Assembly (NCBI GenBank): GCA_946612115.1
Contig: CAMOEI010000002.1
Location: 1-64,000, forward strand
Length of the DNA: 64,000 bases
Direction of reading: 5' to 3'
Source of the DNA: an uncultured Caryophanales bacterium
GTDB taxonomy: Bacteria; Bacillota_I; Bacilli_A; RFN20; CAG-826
In this document: positions 17,910 to 26,554 of the stretch, one piece after another
Numbering within the stretch: position 1 is the stretch's first letter
How the letters are laid out: the number at the start of each line of letters is the position of its first letter
Translations under genes and position numbers: made by a program
The notes under the pieces: generated by a model
Databases searched by the model: none
What the model was told of the DNA's origin: nothing
The model's input: only the letters and a program-made list of their open reading frames with translations

Positions 17910-17936
17910 GAGGCTATTCAGAGCCTCATTTTTTTT
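17910..17936 (+). terminator. Intrinsic terminator of the large RNA
   Basis: GAGGCT (17910-17915), a 6-nt loop and AGCCTC (17922-17927), then a run of eight T followed by a second T run. It lies 55 bp before the ZIP gene, so it could also act as an attenuator for that gene. Confidence 0.88.
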
Positions 17937-17990
17937 ACTTTTTTTTGCATATTATTTGCGTCTTTATAAGATAAAGCATTTAATAAAAGC

Positions 17991-18767
17991 ATGAGTCCAA
18001 TGATTATCCTTTGCTTATTTATCCCATTAATTGGCACCACTCTAGGTAGTGCAATGGTTTTCTTTTTAAAAAAAGAGATTAATCCTAAATTACAAAAGAT
18101 CTTAATGGGCTTTGCTAGTGGAGTAATGATCGCAGCTAGTATATGGAGTTTACTTCAACCTGCAATTGATCATTATGAAAAAGGCGACTTTAGAGCATGG
18201 CTAGTTCCTGCAATAGGTTTCCTTATTGGTGTAGGATTTTTACTTTTACTAGACTATGTCATTCCTCATATTCATATCAATAAAGGTGAAGAAGGAGTAA
18301 AAACAAATAAGATTGGCAAAACCGCAAAGATGATGTTTGCGGTTACATTACATAATGTTCCAGAAGGTTTAGCGGTTGGAGTAGTTATCTCTAGCGCCTT
18401 AACTCATAACATAAATGAAAGTGCGATGTTAGCTCTTGCGATTGGTATTGCTATTCAAAATTTCCCAGAAGGCGCGATTATCTCAATGCCTCTAAAAGAA
18501 GAAGGAATGAGCAAATTTAAGGCCTTTTTGCTAGGATTTTTATCAGGAGTAGTGGAACCAATAGCTTCATTATTTGCTCTTTTATTAACTGGAGTAGCGA
18601 ATGTTGTGCTTCCTTATGCATTAGCTTTTGCGGCAGGCGCGATGATCTATGTTGTTGTTGAAGAACTTATTCCAGAAGCTAATGAAGGACCTCATTCAAA
18701 TCTTGCCACTATCGGATTAGCAATAGGCTTTGTAATCATGATGGTTCTTGATGTTGCATTAAGTTAG
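17991..18767 (+). CDS. ZIP-family divalent metal transporter
   Basis: 258 residues with about eight TM helices. It imports Zn2+, Fe2+ or Mn2+ in related proteins. The metal-site signatures are HNVPEGLAVG in TM4 and NFPEGAIIS in TM5, both with the conserved P-E-G and histidine/glutamate ligands. A cytoplasmic loop with HIHINKGEEG separates the TM3 and TM4 segments. It follows the terminator of the large RNA by 55 bp. A poor TTGCAT/TAAGAT pair (17945-17972) could be its own promoter, and there is no strong Shine-Dalgarno. The exact metal cannot be decided from sequence. Confidence 0.9.
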   Translation: MSPMIILCLFIPLIGTTLGSAMVFFLKKEINPKLQKILMGFASGVMIAASIWSLLQPAIDHYEKGDFRAWLVPAIGFLIGVGFLLLLDYVIPHIHINKGEEGVKTNKIGKTAKMMFAVTLHNVPEGLAVGVVISSALTHNINESAMLALAIGIAIQNFPEGAIISMPLKEEGMSKFKAFLLGFLSGVVEPIASLFALLLTGVANVVLPYALAFAAGAMIYVVVEELIPEANEGPHSNLATIGLAIGFVIMMVLDVALS

Positions 18768-18769
18768 TT

Positions 18770-18796
18770 AGTGGACTGGTGTCCACTTTTTATTTA
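18770..18796 (+). terminator. Intrinsic terminator after the ZIP gene
   Basis: A 7-bp stem AGTGGAC/GTCCACT with a TGGT loop and TTTTT directly behind it. Confidence 0.8.
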
Positions 18797-18800
18797 TAAT
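18772..18800 (+). promoter_or_regulatory. Promoter of the surface nuclease gene
   Basis: TGGACT, 17 bp, TATAAT (18795-18800), overlapping the terminator hairpin. A start near 18807 would leave a short leader before the ATG at 18819. Confidence 0.45.
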
Positions 18801-18818
18801 GAGATAGAGGATTAGAAT

Positions 18819-20708
18819 ATGAAGAAACTAGTATTATTTTCGCCATTATTTATTGTTGCTTTGTCTTTACCAATAATGGTGCACACACCTGAAGATAACG
18901 TTAAGCCAGCGCAAGCTTTAAGTGTGTCTGGATGTAATAAAGTAAGTTTGCCATCGAAGCAAACCATTGATTTAAAACCTGTTTCTGACAATGACATCAG
19001 ATCTTATTATTCTTCTCTTAATTCTCTATCAGATTCAGAGCTTAAAGGGACTAATCTTCTAAAAAATTTAAAGACAATTCTCTATAACATGAATTATTAC
19101 AATTATGACGCTGTATGGAAGATATATGAAATCACGGATAGAAACTGGACATTATCTCCTGCTGATAGCACAACTTATGGAAGCTATGACAGCACAACAA
19201 AAATTATTACTAATTATGAATATGGCTCATCTAGTACTAATAGAAAAAATGACCCATATGTTAGAACTTTATATAGAGAAACTGCAGGTGGCAAAGATTT
19301 AATAAAAGAATGGGACTCTCATGATACTGGCACTAATAGAGAACATGTTTGGTGTCAATCTAGAGGATTTAAGGCCTCAACGGGCGCTACAGGACCTGCT
19401 GGTACTGATATTCATCATCTAATTAGTGGAGATGCTTATGTTAATAAAACAGTTCACAATAACACTCCTTATGGATATGTATCATCTGCAACTGGACAAG
19501 GTAATTTAGATAGTACTGTAAACAATAAGGTTGGTGTGGCTTTACATCAATCTTCGCAAGATGAATCAAGTGGCCATAAGGCATTTGAACCTGCTGACGA
19601 ATTTAAAGGTGACATTGCTAGAGCCATATTTTATATGGCTGCTAGATATAATAACTACGCAGGTGCTAGTACGTTAGATCCAACATTGTTTGAGGCGAAC
19701 CTAGTTCTTGCTAATTATTTAACTAGTGATGGAGACCATGAAGACTCTTCTCCAACTCACGCGGTCGCAATGGGTAAATTAAGTGATTTGCTTGAATGGA
19801 ATGTTCTTGATCCTGTTGATGAATATGAGATTCATAGAAATGATTTAATTTTTAGAAATTATCAGGGAAATAGAAATCCTTTTATCGATTTCCCTGAATG
19901 GGCCGAAGTAATCTGGGGAACTGGCAAAGACGGAGACGTTTTAGAGCCTGATCCGTCTAAAAAAGCTAATCCACAAACAGATAAGCTGCATGTTTATAAC
20001 CCAGCCCCATTACAAGTTTCAACAACTGATGCAATGGTTAACATCGTAACCGATACGTCGGTTCCTGGAGGAAAAACGGCTATTACAGCAGTTACAGCTG
20101 ATTCAAGCAGTATCACTTGGGCTTTTGCTGGTACTAATGATTGCGTTAGTATTAATAAAACAACAAGCAATAGTGGGGAACCTATTTTATTAACTGGTAT
20201 AAAATATGGAACAGCTAAATTAAGAGCAAGTGCAAAGGTTGAAGGCGAAGACTTATCAACGGTTATTGACATTACTGCTGATAAGGTAACTTCTTTGACG
20301 CTTTCTGATTACAAAGAAGAATTCAACATTAATGAAGAATTTAAGTGCCAAGATTTAGTTGTAACAGCAAATTACGAGCATGGTAAAAAAATTATTATTC
20401 CGTTTGGAGATTACACATACAATCATATTGATACATCTACCGAAGGAGAGTTAATTGTTAATGTTCGTTATGGTGGGCAAGTCGCTTCTTACCGAATTAA
20501 TGTTGTAAAACCTCCAGAAGAAAAGAAAATGCCTATTTGGATTTATATTGCTGCTGGAGCGGGTGCAGTTGTTCTTGTTATCGTCTTAACTATCATATTT
20601 GTTAATGGCAGTAAAAAGACTAGACGCAAGATGACTTCAGGGGCAAAAAAGATTGTAAAATCTGTAAGTAAATCATCAAGCAAAAAATCTTCAAAATCAA
20701 AAAAATAG
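18819..20708 (+). CDS. Surface endonuclease I (NucM/EndA-like) with Ig-like domains and C-terminal anchor
   Basis: A predicted secreted, membrane-anchored nuclease of 629 residues. A signal peptide (1-33) leads into an endonuclease I domain (about 60-370) with NREHVWCQS and GTDIHHLISGDAYVN, matching the family's NREHxWP and DxHHL active-site motifs. A Big_2-like domain (about 400-485) and a second Ig-like domain with LTLSDYKEEFNINEEF (about 487-565) follow. A TM helix near 572-596 is followed by a strongly basic Lys/Ser tail. Orientation puts the enzyme outside and the Lys-rich tail in the cytoplasm. A role in degrading external DNA for nucleotides is likely by family. Confidence 0.88.
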   Translation: MKKLVLFSPLFIVALSLPIMVHTPEDNVKPAQALSVSGCNKVSLPSKQTIDLKPVSDNDIRSYYSSLNSLSDSELKGTNLLKNLKTILYNMNYYNYDAVWKIYEITDRNWTLSPADSTTYGSYDSTTKIITNYEYGSSSTNRKNDPYVRTLYRETAGGKDLIKEWDSHDTGTNREHVWCQSRGFKASTGATGPAGTDIHHLISGDAYVNKTVHNNTPYGYVSSATGQGNLDSTVNNKVGVALHQSSQDESSGHKAFEPADEFKGDIARAIFYMAARYNNYAGASTLDPTLFEANLVLANYLTSDGDHEDSSPTHAVAMGKLSDLLEWNVLDPVDEYEIHRNDLIFRNYQGNRNPFIDFPEWAEVIWGTGKDGDVLEPDPSKKANPQTDKLHVYNPAPLQVSTTDAMVNIVTDTSVPGGKTAITAVTADSSSITWAFAGTNDCVSINKTTSNSGEPILLTGIKYGTAKLRASAKVEGEDLSTVIDITADKVTSLTLSDYKEEFNINEEFKCQDLVVTANYEHGKKIIIPFGDYTYNHIDTSTEGELIVNVRYGGQVASYRINVVKPPEEKKMPIWIYIAAGAGAVVLVIVLTIIFVNGSKKTRRKMTSGAKKIVKSVSKSSSKKSSKSKK

Positions 20709-20734
20709 TGAAGATTTTACGATAAAAATAAAGA

Positions 20735-20759
20735 AAATCGGAGTTTTTTCTCCGATTTT
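20735..20759. terminator. Bidirectional terminator between convergent genes
   Basis: AAAATCGGAG, T6 loop, CTCCGATTTT: the stem carries A runs on one side and T runs on the other, so it serves both the nuclease gene (+) and the esterase gene (-). Confidence 0.85.
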
Positions 20760-20769
20760 TCTATTAGAT

Positions 20770-22611
20770 TTATTCAGCAATTATTTTGTCTAGATATTGA
20801 TCAAGTAAGGCGTAGAGTTGTAAGTACTTATCATCAAATTTTCCAACTGTTTTACCTAACTCTTGAACCCCATCAGTGGAACTTGTATATTTGCTCCATT
20901 CAGGCAAACCTTCACCATTTGGATTGCCTGTTTTAATAAAGTTGGTCCAATAATTTACCATTATGTTAGACAAGTCTTTATCGCTTTTATCATATGCCCA
21001 GTCGTGGCCAACTTTATCAATATTTCCATATGCATAGATTATTTCTCCAGCGTGATATGTTCCGTGGAATTTATTCTCTTTGGTGAATTGATAGCGGTAA
21101 ACATCTTTTCCTTCATTTAATGCTGCGTTACTCCAGGAGTGATGTGGCATTATGAACCAATAAACCGAAATGATTTCATTAAACGCACTAAAAGCATCTT
21201 TTTTGATTTTGTCTTTATATAGGTCATAAATCTTTTGACCATATTCATCATCAAAATACATTTTTAGTCTAGATAAGATGTTTGAGGCATTAGTTGGCTG
21301 AAATAAGAAATTAGGAATAACAAATGCATCAGCTTCTTTAACGTTATAGCCATTTAATAAGGCTTCCTCATTAGAATTACCATTTAGATATGTTTGATAT
21401 GGATCTTCTACTAATGCGTAACCATCCATCATCATTCCCGAATTAGCGTATTGTGTATTTACTAATTTCTCTGCAGGTACTTTTCTTAAAGCATTGATAT
21501 CTTTACAATTAAATTCTTTTAGAATTTTAGCATATGTTTCATATGCTTGTTTTTCTGTTCTATACGTGTGTGGCGCTTTTTTAATTACTAAAGATGATGA
21601 TTCTCCTATTGCGCGCTTAAATAAGCCTGTTGCTAATGGAGAAACACATAACGCTGATACAGAACTACTTCCCGCGCTTTCTCCGGCGATAGTGATGTTA
21701 TTTTCATCTCCTCCAAAATTTGAGGCATTATCGTGAACCCACTTTAATGCAAATGCTTGATCTAATAAGCCATAGTTACCAGTAGTGGCGTGACCGGTCT
21801 CTTCTAAAGCTTCAGCTTTTAAATCTGGATGAGCTAAATATCCAAAGACACCTAAACGATATTGTATGGTAATCATGATGACTCCATGTTTAGCGAATGT
21901 TTCTCCATTAATATCGTCAGAAGATGAAGATCCAGTAGTTAAAGATCCTCCATGGATATAAACAAGAATTGGTAAATTAGTATCAGTGGTGTTTGGTTTC
22001 CAAATATTGAGATATAAACTGTTTTCACTAACATTTTGTAAAGGTTGCATTTTGTAATCTGGATGCCATCCTTTAGCAGCGTATATATCAATTAAGCTAT
22101 TTAAAATAGCAGGATTATCTTTTTGCATACTTCTCGGGCCGAAATATTTGCCATCTATTACATTATCCCAGGTATATTCTTTTGGCTCTTTCCATCTTTC
22201 TGCTTGAGCGTAAGGAATACCTCCATACATCTCAACAGATTTATCTTTATTGTAATATCCTTGGACTTTACCTTGGTTTAATTGCAAAACTTCTGTTTTT
22301 TCAATTTTTCCAGAATGATAAATAATGCTTTTACGTTCAATTGTAGGTTTATTAGTAAACAAGACCGCGACAGTCAATCCAACAAAGCCAACCCATGTTA
22401 ATAGCCTTACCCAAAACTTCTTATCTCTAAATAAAATTCTGATGGTGATGAACGTTGCTAAAACGATTCCTTCAATAAGCATGAACCACCATGGACCATT
22501 AGCGAGATCAAAATAAAACACTAATAAGGCGGTGATAATTGTTATCCCAATTGGAAAAATAATCCAAAACACTAAGTGCTTTTTCTTTTGATGATTCATC
22601 GTTTGTTCCAT
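20770..22611 (-). CDS. Membrane-anchored type-B carboxylesterase
   Basis: A 613-residue alpha/beta-hydrolase of the carboxylesterase type B (para-nitrobenzyl esterase) family, hydrolysing ester bonds. Unusually it starts with three or four TM helices (about 12-100) before the catalytic domain. The oxyanion motif YIHGGSLTTGS, the nucleophile elbow TIAGESAGSSS and the histidine region GTYHAGEIIYAYGN are in the correct order. The start at 22611 has AAGGAGAACGTT as a good Shine-Dalgarno. It lies 10 bp after the four-TM protein gene, so they form an operon. The substrate is unknown. Confidence 0.9.
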   Translation of the reverse strand: MEQTMNHQKKKHLVFWIIFPIGITIITALLVFYFDLANGPWWFMLIEGIVLATFITIRILFRDKKFWVRLLTWVGFVGLTVAVLFTNKPTIERKSIIYHSGKIEKTEVLQLNQGKVQGYYNKDKSVEMYGGIPYAQAERWKEPKEYTWDNVIDGKYFGPRSMQKDNPAILNSLIDIYAAKGWHPDYKMQPLQNVSENSLYLNIWKPNTTDTNLPILVYIHGGSLTTGSSSSDDINGETFAKHGVIMITIQYRLGVFGYLAHPDLKAEALEETGHATTGNYGLLDQAFALKWVHDNASNFGGDENNITIAGESAGSSSVSALCVSPLATGLFKRAIGESSSLVIKKAPHTYRTEKQAYETYAKILKEFNCKDINALRKVPAEKLVNTQYANSGMMMDGYALVEDPYQTYLNGNSNEEALLNGYNVKEADAFVIPNFLFQPTNASNILSRLKMYFDDEYGQKIYDLYKDKIKKDAFSAFNEIISVYWFIMPHHSWSNAALNEGKDVYRYQFTKENKFHGTYHAGEIIYAYGNIDKVGHDWAYDKSDKDLSNIMVNYWTNFIKTGNPNGEGLPEWSKYTSSTDGVQELGKTVGKFDDKYLQLYALLDQYLDKIIAE

Positions 22612-22621
22612 AACGTTCTCC

Positions 22622-23098
22622 TTATTTAATTAAATCTTCTAATTTTAATTCTCTCTTTTTGAAAAAGATTACAAAGAAGAAGTAGATTATACAGTTAACT
22701 AGTAAATACGATGCAATTGATAAAACTATTAACATTGAAGTTCGAATTGATATATCGTCAAATCTAACAAAATAGACTGAAACTCCTAAAGCGATTAGAC
22801 CTAATCCAAAGGCTGTCCCAACACTTATTGCAATTAAAGGGATATTGTTAATCGTATTGTTGTCATTAAACGCAATTTTGTAGAGGTTGGAATCCTTTTT
22901 TCCACCTTTCAAAAAAATTATTTCTTCTCCAACAAGGAAGAACATAGCCAAAGCCAAGGCAATTATATCGAGTAGTAATTCTTTAGGCTGCAATTTTATT
23001 ACTACGATTAATGAATAAATCATTAATCCTAAACTGAGCAAAACTATGAAACCCGATATTAATCGGTAGGTTAGATTCCTTCTTTCGGTAATATTCAT
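22622..23098 (-). CDS. Four-TM membrane protein of unknown function
   Basis: 158 residues with four hydrophobic helices (roughly 13-32, 40-57, 86-106 and 118-143) and a basic C-terminal tail containing KKRELKLEDL. No family is recognised. It is the first gene of a two-gene minus-strand operon with the membrane esterase, so it may assist or anchor that enzyme. The start at 23098 follows a region shared with the divergent importer promoter. Confidence 0.6.
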   Translation of the reverse strand: MNITERRNLTYRLISGFIVLLSLGLMIYSLIVVIKLQPKELLLDIIALALAMFFLVGEEIIFLKGGKKDSNLYKIAFNDNNTINNIPLIAISVGTAFGLGLIALGVSVYFVRFDDISIRTSMLIVLSIASYLLVNCIIYFFFVIFFKKRELKLEDLIK

Positions 23099-23137
23099 AT
23101 CACCTATTTTACTTTATGTAAGAGAGAAAATCACTCG

Positions 23138-23166
23138 TTGCGTTAAAAAATTTATAACATTATAAT
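23138..23166 (+). promoter_or_regulatory. Promoter of the maltodextrin importer operon
   Basis: TTGCGT (23138-23143), 17 bp, TATAAT (23161-23166). The same TTGCGT -35 with a 17-bp spacer recurs upstream of malQ at 59344, so the two starch loci may share control. Confidence 0.6.
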
Positions 23167-23226
23167 TTTTGTAAAGACGTATTTCTCGTTGGTAGAAATA
23201 TAACATTATTGAAGTAGGGAAAGCTT

Positions 23227-25014
23227 ATGAAAAGAAAAGTTTTTAATTTCTCTTTGTTGGCAAGCGTAAGTTTACTTGTTTTTGGTGTGACTGGACTTTC
23301 TAGTTGTGCTAACTCTTCAGTTGCCGTTCCACGCGTCAAACTTGAAGCGTCCACAATTAATATGGAAGTCGGTGATACAAAACCAATTAAACTATCTGTC
23401 CAAAAGGGATATGAGAACTATCAACAAAGATGGTTCACATCAAATGAGAACGTTGTTCACATCATTAACAGTTCAAAAGGTTATGTAGCCGCTGTTGGTG
23501 AAGGAAGTGCAACAGTTACCGCCGCTATTGCAGGCGCGTATGTTGATTGTACAGTTCTCGTTACAGATAACGGAGGAGATCCAAGTGCTGCGAGATTTAC
23601 ATTATCTCCAACATCGGTCTCAATCGAAGAAGGAAAAACCGCTCAATTAACATGGAATGTTAATCCTTCTAGTACAACCATTGCCTTCTCAGTAGACAAT
23701 TCTGCTGTTGCAACAGTTGATGAAATGGGACTTATTACAGGTGTTGCTGCTGGAAGCTGTGTTGTTACCGCAGTTGCATCTAATGGACTAACTAGAAGAT
23801 GTACCGTCACTGTTAAGGGCTCTGGTGGAGAAGGCGGAGGAGGCACTGATGATATCGGTGTTAGCTCCAACTTAGGATATACAGGATCATTATCTGTTGG
23901 TGCTCCTGAAAAACAAATGGCCTTCATGCAAGAACTCTTAAGAGACTTCAATAGATTAACCAATTCTTCAATTAAATTTGATGTCACTCAAGTCGAAGAA
24001 GGTAAAGGTGCTGCTCAATTCGCTAATGCGGGTGCTGCCCCAGCTATCTTCCCATACGCTAGTGACCAAATCGTCGATTTCCAAAACTTAGGTGCTTTAA
24101 CATCCCTACGTACCGATAATGTTAAATGGATTAGAGATAACATGCTCCCAGACGCTTTAACTGCAGCTAGAGTTGGTACCGCCACACTTGGTTACCCATT
24201 CACTTCAGATAATGGTGTTGTTATGTTCTATGACGGAAGTGTTGTTACTGATCCATCCTCCATTGATACGTTTGATGAATTATTACAACTCGCATCACAA
24301 AAAGGTCTCGAGGTTGACTTTAAGTTAACTGAAGGCTTCTATGCTGCTGGTGCTTTACACTCATATACCAAAGGTAAATCATTATATACTTTAACCCCAA
24401 CCAATACTGGTTACAAATCAACCGCTAACTTCAATAGTGAAGCAGGTAATAAGGCTATTAGAGTCTGTTATGACTTGCTCACCGATGATAGAGAAGTTAT
24501 CAGATTTGGTGATGGTGCCCCAGGTACCTCTGGTATTCTTGCAACAATCGTTGATACTTCTTATGTCCAATCCTTCAAAACATTAATGGGCAATAAGTAC
24601 GCTGTTGCACCTCTTCCTGCTGTTGATAACGAAGGAACAAGAATGGGTGCCTATTTAGGCTACAAATTCTATGGTGTTAACCAAACCCTTGATAACGACA
24701 GCAAGACTAAAGCACATGATGTTGCTAAATTCTTAGTCAGTGCATATTCTCAAACCAAGAGATTTAATAGATTCCAAAGCAAACCAACCATCACAAGCTT
24801 ACAAGCGATGGTCGCTAGTGAACCACATATTGCTGCGTTGAATGAACAAGCTAAATTCAATTCAACCGTCTTATTAACTGCCGCGGGCAGTGAATTATGG
24901 AGTGCAACTTCTAAAGCTTTAAATAAGATTTACGAAGAAACATTTACTCCAACCGATCAGAATTACACCAGCGTTCTCCAAGAACTCGATGCAACTCTTA
25001 AAGTGACAAAATAA
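23227..25014 (+). CDS. Maltodextrin-type solute-binding lipoprotein carrying two Big_2 domains
   Basis: 595 residues. A lipoprotein signal (LSSC) is followed by two Ig-like Big_2 domains (about 37-118 and 122-198), a Gly/Glu linker and an ABC-transporter solute-binding domain of the maltose/maltodextrin type (about 205-595). Landmarks of the binding domain are FMQELLRDFNRLTN, QVEEGKGAAQF, LGYPFTSDNGVVMFYDGSVV and MGAYLGYKFYGVNQ. Standard proteins of this family lack the Ig domains, which here would push the binder away from the membrane. It heads the importer operon (11 bp to the permease), so maltodextrin is the likely ligand. Confidence 0.9.
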   Translation: MKRKVFNFSLLASVSLLVFGVTGLSSCANSSVAVPRVKLEASTINMEVGDTKPIKLSVQKGYENYQQRWFTSNENVVHIINSSKGYVAAVGEGSATVTAAIAGAYVDCTVLVTDNGGDPSAARFTLSPTSVSIEEGKTAQLTWNVNPSSTTIAFSVDNSAVATVDEMGLITGVAAGSCVVTAVASNGLTRRCTVTVKGSGGEGGGGTDDIGVSSNLGYTGSLSVGAPEKQMAFMQELLRDFNRLTNSSIKFDVTQVEEGKGAAQFANAGAAPAIFPYASDQIVDFQNLGALTSLRTDNVKWIRDNMLPDALTAARVGTATLGYPFTSDNGVVMFYDGSVVTDPSSIDTFDELLQLASQKGLEVDFKLTEGFYAAGALHSYTKGKSLYTLTPTNTGYKSTANFNSEAGNKAIRVCYDLLTDDREVIRFGDGAPGTSGILATIVDTSYVQSFKTLMGNKYAVAPLPAVDNEGTRMGAYLGYKFYGVNQTLDNDSKTKAHDVAKFLVSAYSQTKRFNRFQSKPTITSLQAMVASEPHIAALNEQAKFNSTVLLTAAGSELWSATSKALNKIYEETFTPTDQNYTSVLQELDATLKVTK

Positions 25015-25024
25015 AAGGAAAGTT

Positions 25025-26554
25025 ATGACAACTATTCAATATTTGTCCTTGACCAAACCTCAACGAATCCTTGTTAATATCGGGAACTTCTTTAAGAATT
25101 TCGGTAAAGGCTTCGTTAACTTCTTTAGAGGTATTCCGGTCAAATTATTAAGACTATGGAACAAAGTTTCCGCTCCTTTCATGACGTTAATTGATGCGTG
25201 GAAAAAAGGAAACTGGATGGTCAGAGTCAACTTCTTTGTCTTTGGTTTTTACCAATTAACTCATAGAGAAATCGCGCGTGGCGTGCTTTATCTTCTTTAT
25301 GAAATAGTATTTATATGGTTCTTAGCAAGCACCGGATCTGCATATTTAGCAAAATTAGGTACACTTGGAACATTCTCAACTTCCTCGATGTATCTCGTTG
25401 ATCCAACTTATGGAGTTGCAGATGGTGCATTTAAAGGTGGAGATACTTCTTTCACCATTCTCCTTTATTCATTAGTGACATTCTTCTTAATGATTGTCTT
25501 CGTCGTTTTATGGTTCTTCTCTATTAGAGATGCGAAATCATTACACGATAATATTGCAGTTGGAAGACTCAGCAAGAATAGTCAATTCTTTAAAGACTTA
25601 GTCGATAGTAAATATCACGTCTTATTAATGGCTGTCCCACTTGTGGGACTTGTGGCCTTCACAATCATTCCAATCGTTTTCATGATTATTACTGGATTTA
25701 CCAACTATAACGGTAGTTCTAGAAGTATTCTTTATGACTGGGTTGGTTTTGACAACTACCGTATCCTTTTCTCTGGATTTGGTAGTGGTGGAGGAATTGT
25801 CTCAATCTTCTTTAAGATTTTGGCCTGGACTCTTTTGTGGGCTTTAATCGCCACATTCACCAACTATTTCTTAGGTATGGTTATCGCTCTTCTTATTAAC
25901 AAGAAAGGTATCAAACTTAAGAAATTATGGAGAACGGTGTTAATCTTTACAATCGCTGTTCCACAATTTGTTAGCTTAATGTTAATTAACCGTATGTTAT
26001 CTAACACCGGTTTCTTAACTAGAATCTTTGAACAATTTGGATGGGTGGCCACCAACCATAGCCCATTCGAATATAAGACACTTGCCCGTGTTATCATCAT
26101 TATTGTTAATATGTGGGTTGGTGTTCCTTACACGATGTTAATTTGTTCTGGTATTCTTATGAATATTCCTGAAGATTTATATGAATCCGCCAGAATTGAT
26201 GGCGCATCTCCATTTAAGATGTATACCGCCATCACTCTTCCATACATGTTGTTTATTACTGGACCATACCTATTGTCTCAATTCGTTGGTAACATTAATA
26301 ACTTCAATATCATCTACCTTTTGTCTGCAGGACGTCCAAGTTTTGGATTATCTTCAACATTAGGTTATGGTGATCCAGGAGAAACCGACTTACTTATTAC
26401 ATGGATCTATAAGATGTCCATGGAAAGCGGCGCTGAAAAGAATTACGCGATGGCATGTGTCCTTGGTGTTTTAGTCTTCTTAGTGATCGCTGTTTTATCC
26501 TTGATCTTCTATGGAAGAAGTAATGCGGTTAAAAATGAGGAGGACTTCGCATAA
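25025..26554 (+). CDS. malF: Maltodextrin ABC permease, MalF type
   Basis: 509 residues, integral membrane. The N-terminal 120 residues form a long amphipathic and membrane-embedded extension. The core has six helices and the EAA loop ESARIDGASPFKMYTAITLPYM, read here as SARIDGASPF and TLPYM, which docks on the ATPase. The sequence resembles MalF/GanP permeases, including an extended loop between early helices. GGAAAG precedes the ATG and the stop overlaps the next gene start by one base. The sugar specificity is inferred from its neighbours. Confidence 0.9.
   Translation: MTTIQYLSLTKPQRILVNIGNFFKNFGKGFVNFFRGIPVKLLRLWNKVSAPFMTLIDAWKKGNWMVRVNFFVFGFYQLTHREIARGVLYLLYEIVFIWFLASTGSAYLAKLGTLGTFSTSSMYLVDPTYGVADGAFKGGDTSFTILLYSLVTFFLMIVFVVLWFFSIRDAKSLHDNIAVGRLSKNSQFFKDLVDSKYHVLLMAVPLVGLVAFTIIPIVFMIITGFTNYNGSSRSILYDWVGFDNYRILFSGFGSGGGIVSIFFKILAWTLLWALIATFTNYFLGMVIALLINKKGIKLKKLWRTVLIFTIAVPQFVSLMLINRMLSNTGFLTRIFEQFGWVATNHSPFEYKTLARVIIIIVNMWVGVPYTMLICSGILMNIPEDLYESARIDGASPFKMYTAITLPYMLFITGPYLLSQFVGNINNFNIIYLLSAGRPSFGLSSTLGYGDPGETDLLITWIYKMSMESGAEKNYAMACVLGVLVFLVIAVLSLIFYGRSNAVKNEEDFA

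Larger units (their letters stand above)
16841..17936 (+). ncRNA. Large (~1.1 kb) structured RNA with three tandem homologous units
   Basis: No convincing coding frame crosses this stretch, and the short frames in it lack Shine-Dalgarnos and family features. The sequence folds into many local hairpins, including a 5' hairpin CCAAC-A-CCC-GAAA-GGG-CA-GTTGG (16843-16865), a 13-bp hairpin at 17860-17889 and a terminal intrinsic terminator (17910-17936). Three units of about 320 nt repeat in register. Four helices recur in every unit with different bases but preserved pairing: 17004-17025/17320-17343/17638-17656; 17040-17049/17358-17366/17675-17688; 17055-17075/17372-17392/17696-17716; 17147-17173/17470-17496/17788-17814. 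Such compensatory changes indicate selection on RNA structure. The size and style recall GOLLD, ROOL or OLE RNAs, but I recognise none of their signatures and those are not known to me as three-unit repeats. It could instead be a giant leader of the ZIP gene at 17991. Confidence 0.8.
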
